Shown piece after piece: positions 27,302-34,780 of a stretch of 64,000 nt of DNA (position 1 is the first letter of the stretch; every line of letters starts with the position of its first letter). The notes under the pieces were generated by a model. It was not told the DNA's origin. It did no database searches and saw only the letters and a list, made by a program, of their open reading frames with translations. The stretch comes from an uncultured Pelagibacteraceae bacterium. GTDB lineage: Bacteria > Pseudomonadota > Alphaproteobacteria > Pelagibacterales > Pelagibacteraceae. The translations under genes and the position numbers were made by a program. Location: contig CACKXS010000004.1 in the NCBI GenBank assembly GCA_902604305.1, forward strand, positions 1 through 64,000, written 5' to 3'.

Positions 27302-28169
27302 ATTTTTTAAAAAAAATTTTTAAATGCTTAATAGTTTCTTTAGGGTTTTGCTCTGGTATAAAATGACCAGATTTAATACCAGCTCCATAAACTTTTTTTT
27401 TTGTATATTTTCTCCATATTTTTAATGAATTAAATTGCTTACCAACTACTCCATTTTTTCCCCACAATACTTGAATAGGAATATTTAATAGTTTTTTTCG
27501 ATCTTTTTTATCATGTTCTAAGTCAATTGTAGCTGAAGCTCTATAATCTTCACATGTTGCGTGAATTCTTTTCATTTGTCTAAAGGCTTTGAAATAAATT
27601 TCTTCTGTTTTGCCAAATTTATTTTTTCCAGACCATTTGTCTAAACAACTTTTCATCCATTTTCTTGCATCACTTTTAATCATTCTCTCAGGAAGCCATT
27701 TGGGCTGTATTAAAAAAAACCAATGAAAATATGCTTTGGCAAAATTCTTTTCTGTTTGTTCATACATATCTATAGTTGGACAAATATCCAAAACACTCAT
27801 CGCAATAACTTTTTTTCTGTGATCTCTGGCTAATCTATGTGCCACTCTTCCCCCTCTATCGTGACCAGCTATAAAGAATTTTTTAAATCCAAGCTTATCC
27901 ATTAATTGAGCCATATCTTTTGCCATTTCTCTTTTAGAATAATTTAAATGTTTATTGTCACTTTTTATAACAAAGCTTGACCCATAACCTCTGAGATCAG
28001 CAGCTACAATCGTAAAGTTCTTTGCAAGTTCATTTGCTGTTTTATGCCAAATAACATGTGTTTGAGGGTAACCATGTAATAATAACAAAGGAGGGCCCTT
28101 GCCACCAATCCTACAAAATATTTTTCCTTTATTAACTTTGATAAATTTTTTTTTAAAACCTTTAAACAT
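27294..28169 (-). CDS. Alpha/beta hydrolase, haloacetate dehalogenase-like
   Basis: This 291-residue alpha/beta hydrolase has LLLLHGYPQTHVIWHK (oxyanion HGYPQ), ADLRGYGSS, and an aspartate nucleophile in FIAGHDRGGRVAHRLARDH rather than a serine. The late acid and the catalytic His in SGHFIPEQNP complete the triad. An Asp nucleophile with HDRGGR and a WHKTA/W-rich cap is the fluoroacetate dehalogenase / epoxide hydrolase pattern. It would cleave a carbon-halogen or epoxide bond by a covalent ester. It sits between two oxygenases, overlapping one by 8 bp and lying 6 bases from the other. Confidence 0.82.
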   Translation of the reverse strand: MFKGFKKKFIKVNKGKIFCRIGGKGPPLLLLHGYPQTHVIWHKTANELAKNFTIVAADLRGYGSSFVIKSDNKHLNYSKREMAKDMAQLMDKLGFKKFFIAGHDRGGRVAHRLARDHRKKVIAMSVLDICPTIDMYEQTEKNFAKAYFHWFFLIQPKWLPERMIKSDARKWMKSCLDKWSGKNKFGKTEEIYFKAFRQMKRIHATCEDYRASATIDLEHDKKDRKKLLNIPIQVLWGKNGVVGKQFNSLKIWRKYTKKKVYGAGIKSGHFIPEQNPKETIKHLKIFFKKYV

Positions 28170-28175
28170 TGCTAT

Positions 28176-28967
28176 TTATCTGCTCCAAACAACTGGAAAC
28201 CAGTCAGTCCTTAAAGCATCTCCTGTCTTTAAATTAATATCAGTAAATGGTGGAGATGTTTCTCCGCCACGATCTATATAACGTACATCATCGCCTATAA
28301 AACGCATCGAAAAAGCACGCCTTCTATCTTGAGAATTATTTCCAGATGCTCCGTGAACTATCTTAAAATTAAATAAAACAGCATCACCTAGTTTAAGATC
28401 AGGTATCATTATTTTATTATTTAAAGTTTCAAAGCTAGGCATTTCCATGAAAACATTTTTATTCTTATACCAAGGTTTATCATTCGACCATTTTGTAGGT
28501 TGAACAAGTCTAGGCCATTTATGAGAGCCTAATATTAATTTTAAAGTATTTTCTTTATTAACTTCGTCGAGAGGCATCCAATAACTTCCTGTATCCTCTC
28601 CATCAACGCAATAATATGGCATATCTTGGTGCCAAGGAGTTGGTTTGCTTGTGCTAGGCTCTTTTACAAAAATATGATCATGAAATACTTGTATTGATTT
28701 TGAATTTGTAGCTTCTGCAACAATTTGTGCTGCTGGAGATTCTTTTGCAAATTTTTTAAACTCTGGAATTCGATCCCAATTACAATAATCTTCAAAAAAA
28801 CGACCACTTTCGTTAACACTTGTATTTTCACGAGCATGGGGTCCTGGGTTTTTTAAAACTTTCTCAAACCCTTGTCTTAAAATATTTATCCAAGGTTTAA
28901 ATATATCTCTAATAATTATTACACCTTCTTTTTTATAAGACTCAACTTGTTTTTGATTTAAGATCAT
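28176..28967 (-). CDS. Phytanoyl-CoA dioxygenase (PhyH) family protein
   Basis: This 263-residue PhyH-family oxygenase has the Fe(II) triad in TPWHQDMPYYCVDGED (HxD, about residue 118) and VLFNFKIVHGASGNNSQDRRRAFSMRF (distal His plus the 2-oxoglutarate arginine). The start VESYKKEGVIIIRDIFKPW is family-typical. Bacterial members act on varied small molecules including ectoine, alkylphosphonates and fatty acyl groups; the substrate is not predictable. It opens the PhyH-hydrolase-TauD cassette, and the GT2 gene upstream ends on its first base. Confidence 0.85.
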   Translation of the reverse strand: MILNQKQVESYKKEGVIIIRDIFKPWINILRQGFEKVLKNPGPHARENTSVNESGRFFEDYCNWDRIPEFKKFAKESPAAQIVAEATNSKSIQVFHDHIFVKEPSTSKPTPWHQDMPYYCVDGEDTGSYWMPLDEVNKENTLKLILGSHKWPRLVQPTKWSNDKPWYKNKNVFMEMPSFETLNNKIMIPDLKLGDAVLFNFKIVHGASGNNSQDRRRAFSMRFIGDDVRYIDRGGETSPPFTDINLKTGDALRTDWFPVVWSR

Positions 28968-29836
28968 TATTTTAAACTATCAATATTTGAAATATTTAAT
29001 AATGAATTATTCAATTCTTCCAAGCTTTCTCTTTTAGATATCGAAAATACTGAAACTATCATTATGAAAACTAGTATGATTGGAATTGCCATTACTATTG
29101 TTATATTTTGTTGAATTAAAAATAAATAAACTAATAAAAACAATATAGATCTAATTAAAACATTTATTTTAAAAACACCAACAATAGATAGTGAATGAAT
29201 TAATAAGTTTTTAAAACTCATTTTAGATGGACCAAAATATCTTGTTCCTCTTTCAGATGAAATTGTAGCCCTATCTTTTTCAACTTTTGCAAGTGAACCT
29301 GAAAAACTGCTCCAAGTAGCTTTTTCGTTAATCATTTTCTCTACAGTTGATTTTGGCAAACAAGTATAATTGCCATATTTTATAGACTGTCCTGTAAAAG
29401 TAGAAGTTATTATCTTATGAACAAAATAACAAAATTTAAAAAAAATTCCCTCTGATCTCTTAATCCTTTCTCCAACAATAGGTTTATCAGGGTGATAATT
29501 TAAATTATCTATAAATTGTTTGATTTCTTCTGGTCTATCTTCCCCATCACCATCCATTGGAATTACATAATCGAAATCTTCATTTTCAAAAATATGCTTT
29601 AATCCAGCAGCATTACATCTTGCATGACCTCTATTCTCTTTCATATTAATTATTTTAATAGAATTTAAATTATCCAAACTATTAGATAATTCAGGCCTAG
29701 ATTCTGTTGAAACATCATTTACAATAATTACTGAAAACTCATGGCCTAGATTTGAAATCTCATAATTTATATTTTCTAAGAGTTTAAAGGCTGACTGCCA
29801 GTCGTTATAAACTGGTATTAATATTTTTATTTTCAT
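28967..29836 (-). CDS. Glycosyltransferase family 2 (DPM1-like) with C-terminal membrane helices
   Basis: This 289-residue GT2 protein opens KIKILIPVYNDWQSAFKLLENI and has the first acidic motif in VIIVNDVSTES and the DxD in IPMDGDGEDRPEEI, typical of dolichol- or undecaprenyl-phosphate sugar transferases. The C-terminus carries two hydrophobic segments (INVLIRSILFLLVYLFLI and IVMAIPIILVFIMIVSVFSI), giving membrane anchoring. It probably makes a polyprenyl-phosphate sugar used by the PMT-like enzyme encoded two genes upstream. A 39-residue membrane peptide gene overlaps its start (TAATG). Confidence 0.85.
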   Translation of the reverse strand: MKIKILIPVYNDWQSAFKLLENINYEISNLGHEFSVIIVNDVSTESRPELSNSLDNLNSIKIINMKENRGHARCNAAGLKHIFENEDFDYVIPMDGDGEDRPEEIKQFIDNLNYHPDKPIVGERIKRSEGIFFKFCYFVHKIITSTFTGQSIKYGNYTCLPKSTVEKMINEKATWSSFSGSLAKVEKDRATISSERGTRYFGPSKMSFKNLLIHSLSIVGVFKINVLIRSILFLLVYLFLIQQNITIVMAIPIILVFIMIVSVFSISKRESLEELNNSLLNISNIDSLK

Positions 29837-29955
29837 TAGCTAGCAGAGCTTATCAGTCTAAGTAAAGATGCAATTATCCCAAAACCTGAAAACTCAATTA
29901 CCCCAACAATTACTATAACGAATAATATTTTTTTCCATTTATCGCTTATATTCAT
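29836..29955 (-). CDS. Tiny single-helix membrane peptide (39 aa), hypothetical
   Basis: This ORF is too short for the track. It runs from ATG at 29955 to TAA at 29836, giving 39 residues starting MNISDKWKKILF. The one hydrophobic helix is ILFVIVIVGVIEFSGFGIIASLL. Its stop shares a base with the GT2 start (TAATG), the classical coupled-translation arrangement, and the PMT-like gene ends 39 bases upstream. I do not recognise a family. It could be a small subunit or regulator of the glycosyltransferases, or only a coupling leader. Confidence 0.5.
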   Translation of the reverse strand: MNISDKWKKILFVIVIVGVIEFSGFGIIASLLRLISSAS

Positions 29956-29994
29956 AATTCATCTTTATCATATTAATTCATTTTCAATCATAAT

Positions 29995-31302
29995 TTATTT
30001 ATATGGAAAGCATCTTCGGTTATTACCCTCACCACAAAGATAAATAGAGTCCTTAAGTTCTTTAAATTCAGATGTCCACTCTGGTCTATCTTTTAAATGA
30101 TAAGACAAATTACCAGCTTCCCATTCGTTTCCTATAACTAAAGTTATTTTGCCTCCATAATTATTGTTCCACCATTTTTGGACTATTTTAGCTTTCTCTT
30201 TTCCAGGATAATCTGTTCTCTTATCCGTTTGAGTAATAGAAACATAAGCATAAGCAAAAGGAGAAAAAATAAATAAAATTACAAAGACTATGCTAAAGCC
30301 TTTTAGTTTATTTAAATTTATTTGAGATTGAAAAATATAAATTACTAAAACGCCAAAAAATAAATAAAATGGTGTCATCCACATTGTTCTAATCTTAACT
30401 CCCATAATCATTGAAGTTAAGAATACCAAAGCTATTGGAACAATATTAATTGTTAATAAAAATAATAATTTATTATCTTTAAAGTTAAATTTAGTTTTAA
30501 ATTTATTGCTTAAAAAAAATAGCATTAAAAAGAAAGGTATTAATATTCCAATTTGTTTTCCTAAAAAGACTAATGGATGAATTATGTGATCTAAGAAATT
30601 TTGATCACCAGTTCCTGTTCTATCAAGGCCATAGGTAATCGTTATATAATTATTTTCGGTTAGCCAAATTAAATGGGGCAATAAAACTATTAAAAAAGAT
30701 AAAATTGATACAAGACATTTAAAATCAATTTTCTTTTTATAAATCATGTAAATTAAAAAAATATCAATTCCAAAGCCTAAATAGATAAGTAAGTATTTTG
30801 ATAAAAAACCAAATCCTGCAAATAGACCAAGTAATAACCAATCTATAATTTTATTATCTTTAAAACCTTTCCATAAATATAGAACTGTTAATGACCAGAA
30901 AGGCATTAAACAAACGTTCACATTAAATTCAGGAGTTGTAAAATTATAAAAATAAATTCCTTCTAATAATAAAACTGATAACAGACTAAAAAATTTATTT
31001 TCAAAAAAATCTTCTGCAAGTTTAAAAACAACAAAAAAAGAAATAATTACACAAATTTGACTTAATAAATAATAAACCCAATCCTGAGGACCAAAAATTT
31101 GATAAAAAATTTCAACTAAAAACGCACTCATTGGCGGATGTTTATTAAATCCCCAATCCAAATTACTTCCCCAAGCTAAAGCTTCAATTATATCTAAAGG
31201 TAAATTGTTATTTGTTAAAGATGGAATCAAAGTCCAAACAATTAGATGAGTTGTAATAAAAATGTAAAATAAATTGTTAATATTTTTTTTAATTTCTGCC
31301 AT
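29995..31302 (-). CDS. PMT/GT39-like polytopic glycosyltransferase
   Basis: This protein of about 435 residues has roughly 10 to 12 membrane helices and a C-terminal soluble tail with three cysteines. The N-terminal loop contains SLTNNNLPLDIIEALAWGSNLDWGFNKHPP, the acidic first-loop motif of PMT/ArnT-like GT-C enzymes, followed by PEFNVNVCLMPFWSLTVLYLW. It would transfer a sugar from a polyprenyl-phosphate donor to a periplasmic acceptor such as lipid A. The track starts at a TTG (31320); the ATG at 31302 is preferred because the first hydrophobic segment stays intact and the TTG lacks a ribosome site. It is the first gene of a three-gene run ending with GT2. Confidence 0.8.
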   Translation of the reverse strand: MAEIKKNINNLFYIFITTHLIVWTLIPSLTNNNLPLDIIEALAWGSNLDWGFNKHPPMSAFLVEIFYQIFGPQDWVYYLLSQICVIISFFVVFKLAEDFFENKFFSLLSVLLLEGIYFYNFTTPEFNVNVCLMPFWSLTVLYLWKGFKDNKIIDWLLLGLFAGFGFLSKYLLIYLGFGIDIFLIYMIYKKKIDFKCLVSILSFLIVLLPHLIWLTENNYITITYGLDRTGTGDQNFLDHIIHPLVFLGKQIGILIPFFLMLFFLSNKFKTKFNFKDNKLLFLLTINIVPIALVFLTSMIMGVKIRTMWMTPFYLFFGVLVIYIFQSQINLNKLKGFSIVFVILFIFSPFAYAYVSITQTDKRTDYPGKEKAKIVQKWWNNNYGGKITLVIGNEWEAGNLSYHLKDRPEWTSEFKELKDSIYLCGEGNNRRCFPYK

Positions 31303-31331
31303 TTTGTTTAATTTATACAATTAATGGTTTC

Positions 31332-31359
31332 TTGACACCTATTTATTCATGAATATATT
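31332..31359 (+). promoter_or_regulatory. Predicted sigma-70-type promoter for dksA
   Basis: TTGACA is a perfect -35 hexamer and TATATT lies 16 bases downstream. This puts the start point about 16 bases before the dksA ATG, so the leader is short. The -10 overlaps the perfect palindrome GAATATATTC (31351-31360), which could be an operator. Confidence 0.6.
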
Positions 31360-31381
31360 CAGCCACGTTTAAAATTTAAGT

Positions 31382-31798
31382 ATGGTTAAAATCTCTAAAA
31401 CTTATATTCCAAAAGAAAAAGAAAAATATATGTGTGCAAAGCACTTGGCTTTTTTCAAACAAAAATTAACTGATTGGAAAGCAGATTTAGTAAAAACAAA
31501 TAACGATGCGTTATATAATAGTTCTATGGATGATAATAGTACTTCTGCTGATATCGTAGATCAGGCTAGCTCTTATACAGAAAAAAATGTTGAGATGAGA
31601 GCTATTAATAGACAAATTAAATTAATTTCAAAAATAAACTCAGCTTTAACAAGAATAAAGGATGGAACTTATGGTTTCTGTCAAGAAACTGGAGAGCCAA
31701 TTGGTTTAAAAAGATTGATGGCGAGACCTGTTGCAACACTTTCAATTGCCGCACAAGAAAAACATGAAAAAGAAGAAAAAGTATTTGCTGACGACTAA
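31382..31798 (+). CDS. dksA: DksA-type RNA polymerase secondary-channel regulator with degenerate zinc finger
   Basis: This 138-residue protein has the DksA layout: an N-terminal helix, a coiled coil, and the C-terminal zinc-finger region and helix. The coiled-coil tip retains the D-x-x-D-x-A motif (DIVDQA, residues 57-62), required for action on RNA polymerase with ppGpp. In the finger GFCQETGEPIGLKRLMARPVATLSIAAQ only Cys100 survives. The other three zinc cysteines are Thr103, Ser121 and Ala124, so zinc is probably not bound. DksA represses stable-RNA and activates amino-acid promoters under starvation. It has its own promoter and its last four bases overlap the GST stop. Confidence 0.9.
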   Translation: MVKISKTYIPKEKEKYMCAKHLAFFKQKLTDWKADLVKTNNDALYNSSMDDNSTSADIVDQASSYTEKNVEMRAINRQIKLISKINSALTRIKDGTYGFCQETGEPIGLKRLMARPVATLSIAAQEKHEKEEKVFADD

Positions 31799-32421
31799 GG
31801 CTTAGGAATTATTTCTCCTTTTTTCATAAAGTTATAACCTTTAATGACTGCCTCTCTTTCAGCTATTTCTAAATACCATCTTGAAAGATTTTTATAATTT
31901 TTTAAACCTATATCATGCCACTCATGTCTGGCTATCCATGGCCAAGTTGCAATATCAGCAATGGTATACTTTTCTCCTGCTAAATATTTTGATTTTGCCA
32001 ATCTTTCATCTAAATCTGAATAGAGTGTCTTAGTAATTTTGAAATATCTTTCTTCTCCAAATTCACTTTTGCCTGGATTGTAATGATGAAACTGGTGATG
32101 TTGACCAATCATTGGTCCAATCAACCCCATTTGTGCCATTAACCATTGGTTAATGATTAATCTTTCATTTTGATCATAAAATTTATTACTTTTTTCACCA
32201 AGATAAATAAGTATAGCTCCAGACTCAAATACAGTCTTTTTATTATCATGATCAATTATTGTAGGAATTTTACTAAAAGGACTTATGATTCTAAATTCTG
32301 GTTTAAATTGATCACCTTTGGAGAGATCAACTTTTGTTACTTTGTACTCAAAATTAATCTCCTCGAGCATAATACTAATTTTTTTTCCGTTTGGTGTATC
32401 TGCAGAAAATAATTCAATCAC
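31795..32421 (-). CDS. Nu-class-like glutathione S-transferase
   Basis: This 208-residue protein has the thioredoxin-fold N-terminal half starting IELFSADTPNGKKISIMLEEINFEYKVTKV. The TPNGKK motif is typical of the bacterial nu class (YfcG/YghU), which has disulfide reductase activity with glutathione. FESGAILIYLGEKS supplies the glutathione-binding ESGAI loop. The C-terminal helical half holds YTIADIATWPWIARHEW. It overlaps the ferredoxin reductase gene by 4 bp and is the last gene of the proteorhodopsin-ferredoxin-reductase run, so redox or stress protection is likely. Overlap with dksA is 4 bp. Confidence 0.9.
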   Translation of the reverse strand: MIELFSADTPNGKKISIMLEEINFEYKVTKVDLSKGDQFKPEFRIISPFSKIPTIIDHDNKKTVFESGAILIYLGEKSNKFYDQNERLIINQWLMAQMGLIGPMIGQHHQFHHYNPGKSEFGEERYFKITKTLYSDLDERLAKSKYLAGEKYTIADIATWPWIARHEWHDIGLKNYKNLSRWYLEIAEREAVIKGYNFMKKGEIIPKP

Positions 32422-33434
32422 TCTTTAATACCAAGTCTATCTTTAATAGATTTTGAAGAAGTGGTAAATTCAAACCTATATTTTTCATTTGGCCTCGCCA
32501 ATTTAAAACATGCTCTGGCTGCTAGCGCCCCTTCATGGAAGCCCGACAAAATAAGTTTTAATTTTCCAGGATAAGTACATATATCTCCAACAGCATAAAT
32601 TCCGCTCTGATTAGTTTCAAATTTTTCTGTATCAACACTAATTGTTTTTTTATCAATATTTAAACCCCAATTAGCTATTGGTCCAAGTTGCATGATTAAT
32701 CCAAAAAAGCCCAAAACATAATCTGTTTTTATATTTTTAATCTCTTTATTATCGTGTTCTATTTCAATGCTTTCCAAATTATCTTTACCTTTAGCATTTT
32801 TTATTTGGTATTTTGTAAATAAGTTTATTTTTCCACTTTTAACCAAATCATTCATTTTTTCTACAGTTGCTTGCGCTCCTCTAAACTCATCTCGTCTATG
32901 AATTAAATTTACTTTTGAATTTTTTGATAATTCTATTGCCCAATCAAGAGCACTATCACCACCCCCAAATATAGATACAATTTTTCCTTTAAAAATAGAC
33001 TTATCTTTTATTGAGTAAAATATGGATTTATTTTCAAATTTTTCACATTCTTTAGGGCTAAATTTTCTTGGCTCAAAAGAACCAACTCCTCCGGCTATTA
33101 TTATGTTTGGTGTGCTAAATTCTGTTCCTTTATTTGTTTTTACTTCCCAATTTTCTTTATTTTTTTTTACTTCTTCTACTCTTTCGCTTAAATGAAATTT
33201 AATATCAAAAGGTTTCAATTGGTTAATTAAATTATTTGTTAATTCTTCTCCTGTGCATTCAGGAATTGCAGGAATATCATAGATTGGCTTATCCGGGTAA
33301 AGTTCAATACATTGTCCTCCGATCTTATCAAGGTTATCAACTATTTCACAACTTAGACCAATTAATTTTAATTGATGTGCTGTAAATAAACCTGTTGGAC
33401 CTGCTCCAATTATTAATGCGTCCGTTTTAATCAT
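32418..33434 (-). CDS. Ferredoxin-NADP+ reductase (thioredoxin-reductase-like type)
   Basis: This 338-residue flavoprotein belongs to the YumC-type ferredoxin/flavodoxin-NADP reductases. The FAD motif is ALIIGAGPTGLFTAHQLKLIG, and the short link KIGGQCIELYPDKPIYDIP replaces the redox-active CxxC of thioredoxin reductase, so thioredoxin activity is not expected. The NADPH motif is VSIFGGGDSALDWAIELS, and the C-terminal FAD contact is YAVGDICTYPGKLKLILSGFHEG. It moves electrons between NADPH and the ferredoxin encoded just upstream (1 base overlap). Its position downstream of proteorhodopsin is suggestive of light-linked redox balance, but this is inferred. Confidence 0.9.
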   Translation of the reverse strand: MIKTDALIIGAGPTGLFTAHQLKLIGLSCEIVDNLDKIGGQCIELYPDKPIYDIPAIPECTGEELTNNLINQLKPFDIKFHLSERVEEVKKNKENWEVKTNKGTEFSTPNIIIAGGVGSFEPRKFSPKECEKFENKSIFYSIKDKSIFKGKIVSIFGGGDSALDWAIELSKNSKVNLIHRRDEFRGAQATVEKMNDLVKSGKINLFTKYQIKNAKGKDNLESIEIEHDNKEIKNIKTDYVLGFFGLIMQLGPIANWGLNIDKKTISVDTEKFETNQSGIYAVGDICTYPGKLKLILSGFHEGALAARACFKLARPNEKYRFEFTTSSKSIKDRLGIKE

Positions 33435-33754
33435 TAAACTTGTTTTTCTGGAAGATTAACAACTAATCCTTCAAGTTGATCTGTAACCATTAGTTGGCAA
33501 CTTAATCTACTATTTTTTTTTGGTTCAAATGCCATATCAAGCATATCTTCTTCCCCATCTTCTTTTTTTGGTAATTTATTAAACCATTCTTCTTTGACAT
33601 AAACGTGGCAAGTGGCACATGCCATTGACCCTCCACAATCAGCATCTATTCCAGGTATGTTATTTTGTACAGCGCCTTCCATTACGCTTAAACCATTTGC
33701 AATTTCTATCGTATGAGATTTTCCGTCATGTTCTATGTAGGTAATCTTTGGCAT
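33434..33754 (-). CDS. 2Fe-2S ferredoxin (adrenodoxin/Isc-type)
   Basis: The track starts at 33802, but the ATG at 33754 gives the normal 106-residue ferredoxin beginning [18 protein letters not shown]. The extra 16 residues in the track are hydrophobic and overlap the proteorhodopsin terminator region, so they are unlikely to be translated. The cluster cysteines are in [17 protein letters not shown] plus SRLSCQL, the C-x5-C-x2-C...C pattern. It is a soluble one-electron carrier and natural partner of the reductase that follows. It may serve an oxygenase or Fe-S assembly enzyme elsewhere. It probably depends on readthrough or its own promoter, since a strong terminator lies immediately upstream. 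Confidence 0.92.
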   Translation of the reverse strand: MPKITYIEHDGKSHTIEIANGLSVMEGAVQNNIPGIDADCGGSMACATCHVYVKEEWFNKLPKKEDGEEDMLDMAFEPKKNSRLSCQLMVTDQLEGLVVNLPEKQV

Positions 33755-33770
33755 TAATTTATATATAAGG

Positions 33771-33813
33771 ATAAAAAAAAATAGGGCAAGTATGTAAAAC
33801 ATACTCGCCCTAT
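33771..33813 (-). terminator. Rho-independent terminator after proteorhodopsin
   Basis: The stem AATAGGGCAAGTATG / CATACTCGCCCTATT (14 to 15 pairs with one internal A-C mismatch) closes a 5-base loop. On the minus strand it is followed by nine T residues, about 18 bases past the rhodopsin stop. It is one of the strongest intrinsic terminators in the window. Confidence 0.93.
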
Positions 33814-33831
33814 TAAATATTACTTAGATAT

Positions 33832-34599
33832 TTACTTTCTTGCGCCTTGTCCACTCATTGCAGCAGCCCAGATAATTAGACCAAATGCAATTTTGTTGAT
33901 AAAGTCAGCTAAGTTGTAAATCACGTTTAGTGACTCAGCATCTACTCCACCTGTTAGGTAACCAAATACGTAACCTAATGGGTAAATAGCCCAACCTACA
34001 GTAACTATCATTCTTAATGCGCTGAAAGCAGTTGAAAGTGCTTTGTTACCACTTTTCGCTGCAGCTTTTCCAGCTTCACCAGAGAAGATTTCATATAATA
34101 CATAAATCCATCCAGCCATACCAATGATAAAGCCAAGCATAGCATTAATGTATCCTGCTTCTCCTAGGTAACCACCTACAAGCATTACTGTTGAACCAAT
34201 TAACAGTCTCCAGAATATGCCTGATGGCACTTTTCTAACAGCTGCTAAGATTAAGTAAAACTCTACCATCTGTAATGGCACAGTGATTAACCAATCAATA
34301 TATCTATAAACAGTTGGTGAATCTCCAGTTTGAACCCATACACCTCTCATGTACATGTAGTGAATGAATGCAATACCAGTGATTAAACCTGCTACTGTTA
34401 CTGATGTTCTCCAGCCTGCAGCTACCGAACCTCTCTCCATAAAGAAGAAGGCTGTAGCAGCTAACATACCCATTGAAATTACCCAAAACGAAATTCCAAC
34501 AAAGTCATCAGAAGCCAATAGAACTGTCTCTGCGTTTGCTGCACCTGAAAAGCCCAAAAGAGCTAAAGCTGCAAGAGCAAACAATTTAAGTTTTTTCAT
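33832..34599 (-). CDS. Proteorhodopsin, blue-absorbing type light-driven proton pump
   Basis: This 255-residue protein has a signal peptide (LFALAALALLGFSGAANA) and seven membrane helices. The retinal Schiff-base lysine is Lys236 in ADFINKIAFG (position 231 in the reference green protein). The proton acceptor is Asp102, the Thr is 106, and the donor is Glu113 in YIDWLITVPLQMVEF. This is the DTE pump motif. His80 pairs with the acceptor. The tuning position, reference residue 105, is Gln110, which predicts blue absorbance. It pumps protons outward in light. The start has a strong ribosome site (GGGAG, 6 bases from ATG). It is followed by a strong terminator and then the ferredoxin gene. Retinal synthesis genes are not in the window. 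Confidence 0.97.
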   Translation of the reverse strand: MKKLKLFALAALALLGFSGAANAETVLLASDDFVGISFWVISMGMLAATAFFFMERGSVAAGWRTSVTVAGLITGIAFIHYMYMRGVWVQTGDSPTVYRYIDWLITVPLQMVEFYLILAAVRKVPSGIFWRLLIGSTVMLVGGYLGEAGYINAMLGFIIGMAGWIYVLYEIFSGEAGKAAAKSGNKALSTAFSALRMIVTVGWAIYPLGYVFGYLTGGVDAESLNVIYNLADFINKIAFGLIIWAAAMSGQGARK

Positions 34600-34630
34600 A
34601 AAAAACTCCCTCTCAGTTGTTTTTTTTTTA

Positions 34631-34644
34631 GTTTAAATTTAAAC
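34631..34644. promoter_or_regulatory. Perfect 14-bp palindrome upstream of proteorhodopsin
   Basis: GTTTAAATTTAAAC is a perfect 14-bp inverted repeat, 32 bases before the proteorhodopsin ATG, in the 181 bp divergent gap. It could be a dimeric repressor or activator site in or next to the promoter. In A+T-rich DNA the chance of such a palindrome is not negligible. Confidence 0.4.
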
Positions 34645-34707
34645 CATGAGCCTATCCGCAATAGACCCAAAGCATGGTGCTAAATAACAAATTAATTTAG
34701 GTAATAG

Positions 34708-34756
34708 AAGAGTTTTTTTACTCTTATTTGTATTGATTTTATTAACTTTTTAAAAT
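34708..34756 (+). promoter_or_regulatory. Candidate acyl-CoA synthetase promoter with adjacent hairpin
   Basis: TTGTAT and TAAAAT are 17 bases apart (34728-34756), ending 25 bases before the track start of the synthetase. Just upstream AAGAGT/ACTCTT encloses a six-T loop (34708-34725). In A+T-rich DNA such matches arise by chance, so the call is weak. Confidence 0.3.
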
Positions 34757-34780
34757 TAAATACAACTTAAGACTTAAATT

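Noticed and set aside
33755-33802. The track start of the ferredoxin with 16 extra hydrophobic residues.
   Set aside because: The extension overlaps the rhodopsin terminator, lacks support from ferredoxin homologues, and the ATG at 33754 gives a normal-length protein.
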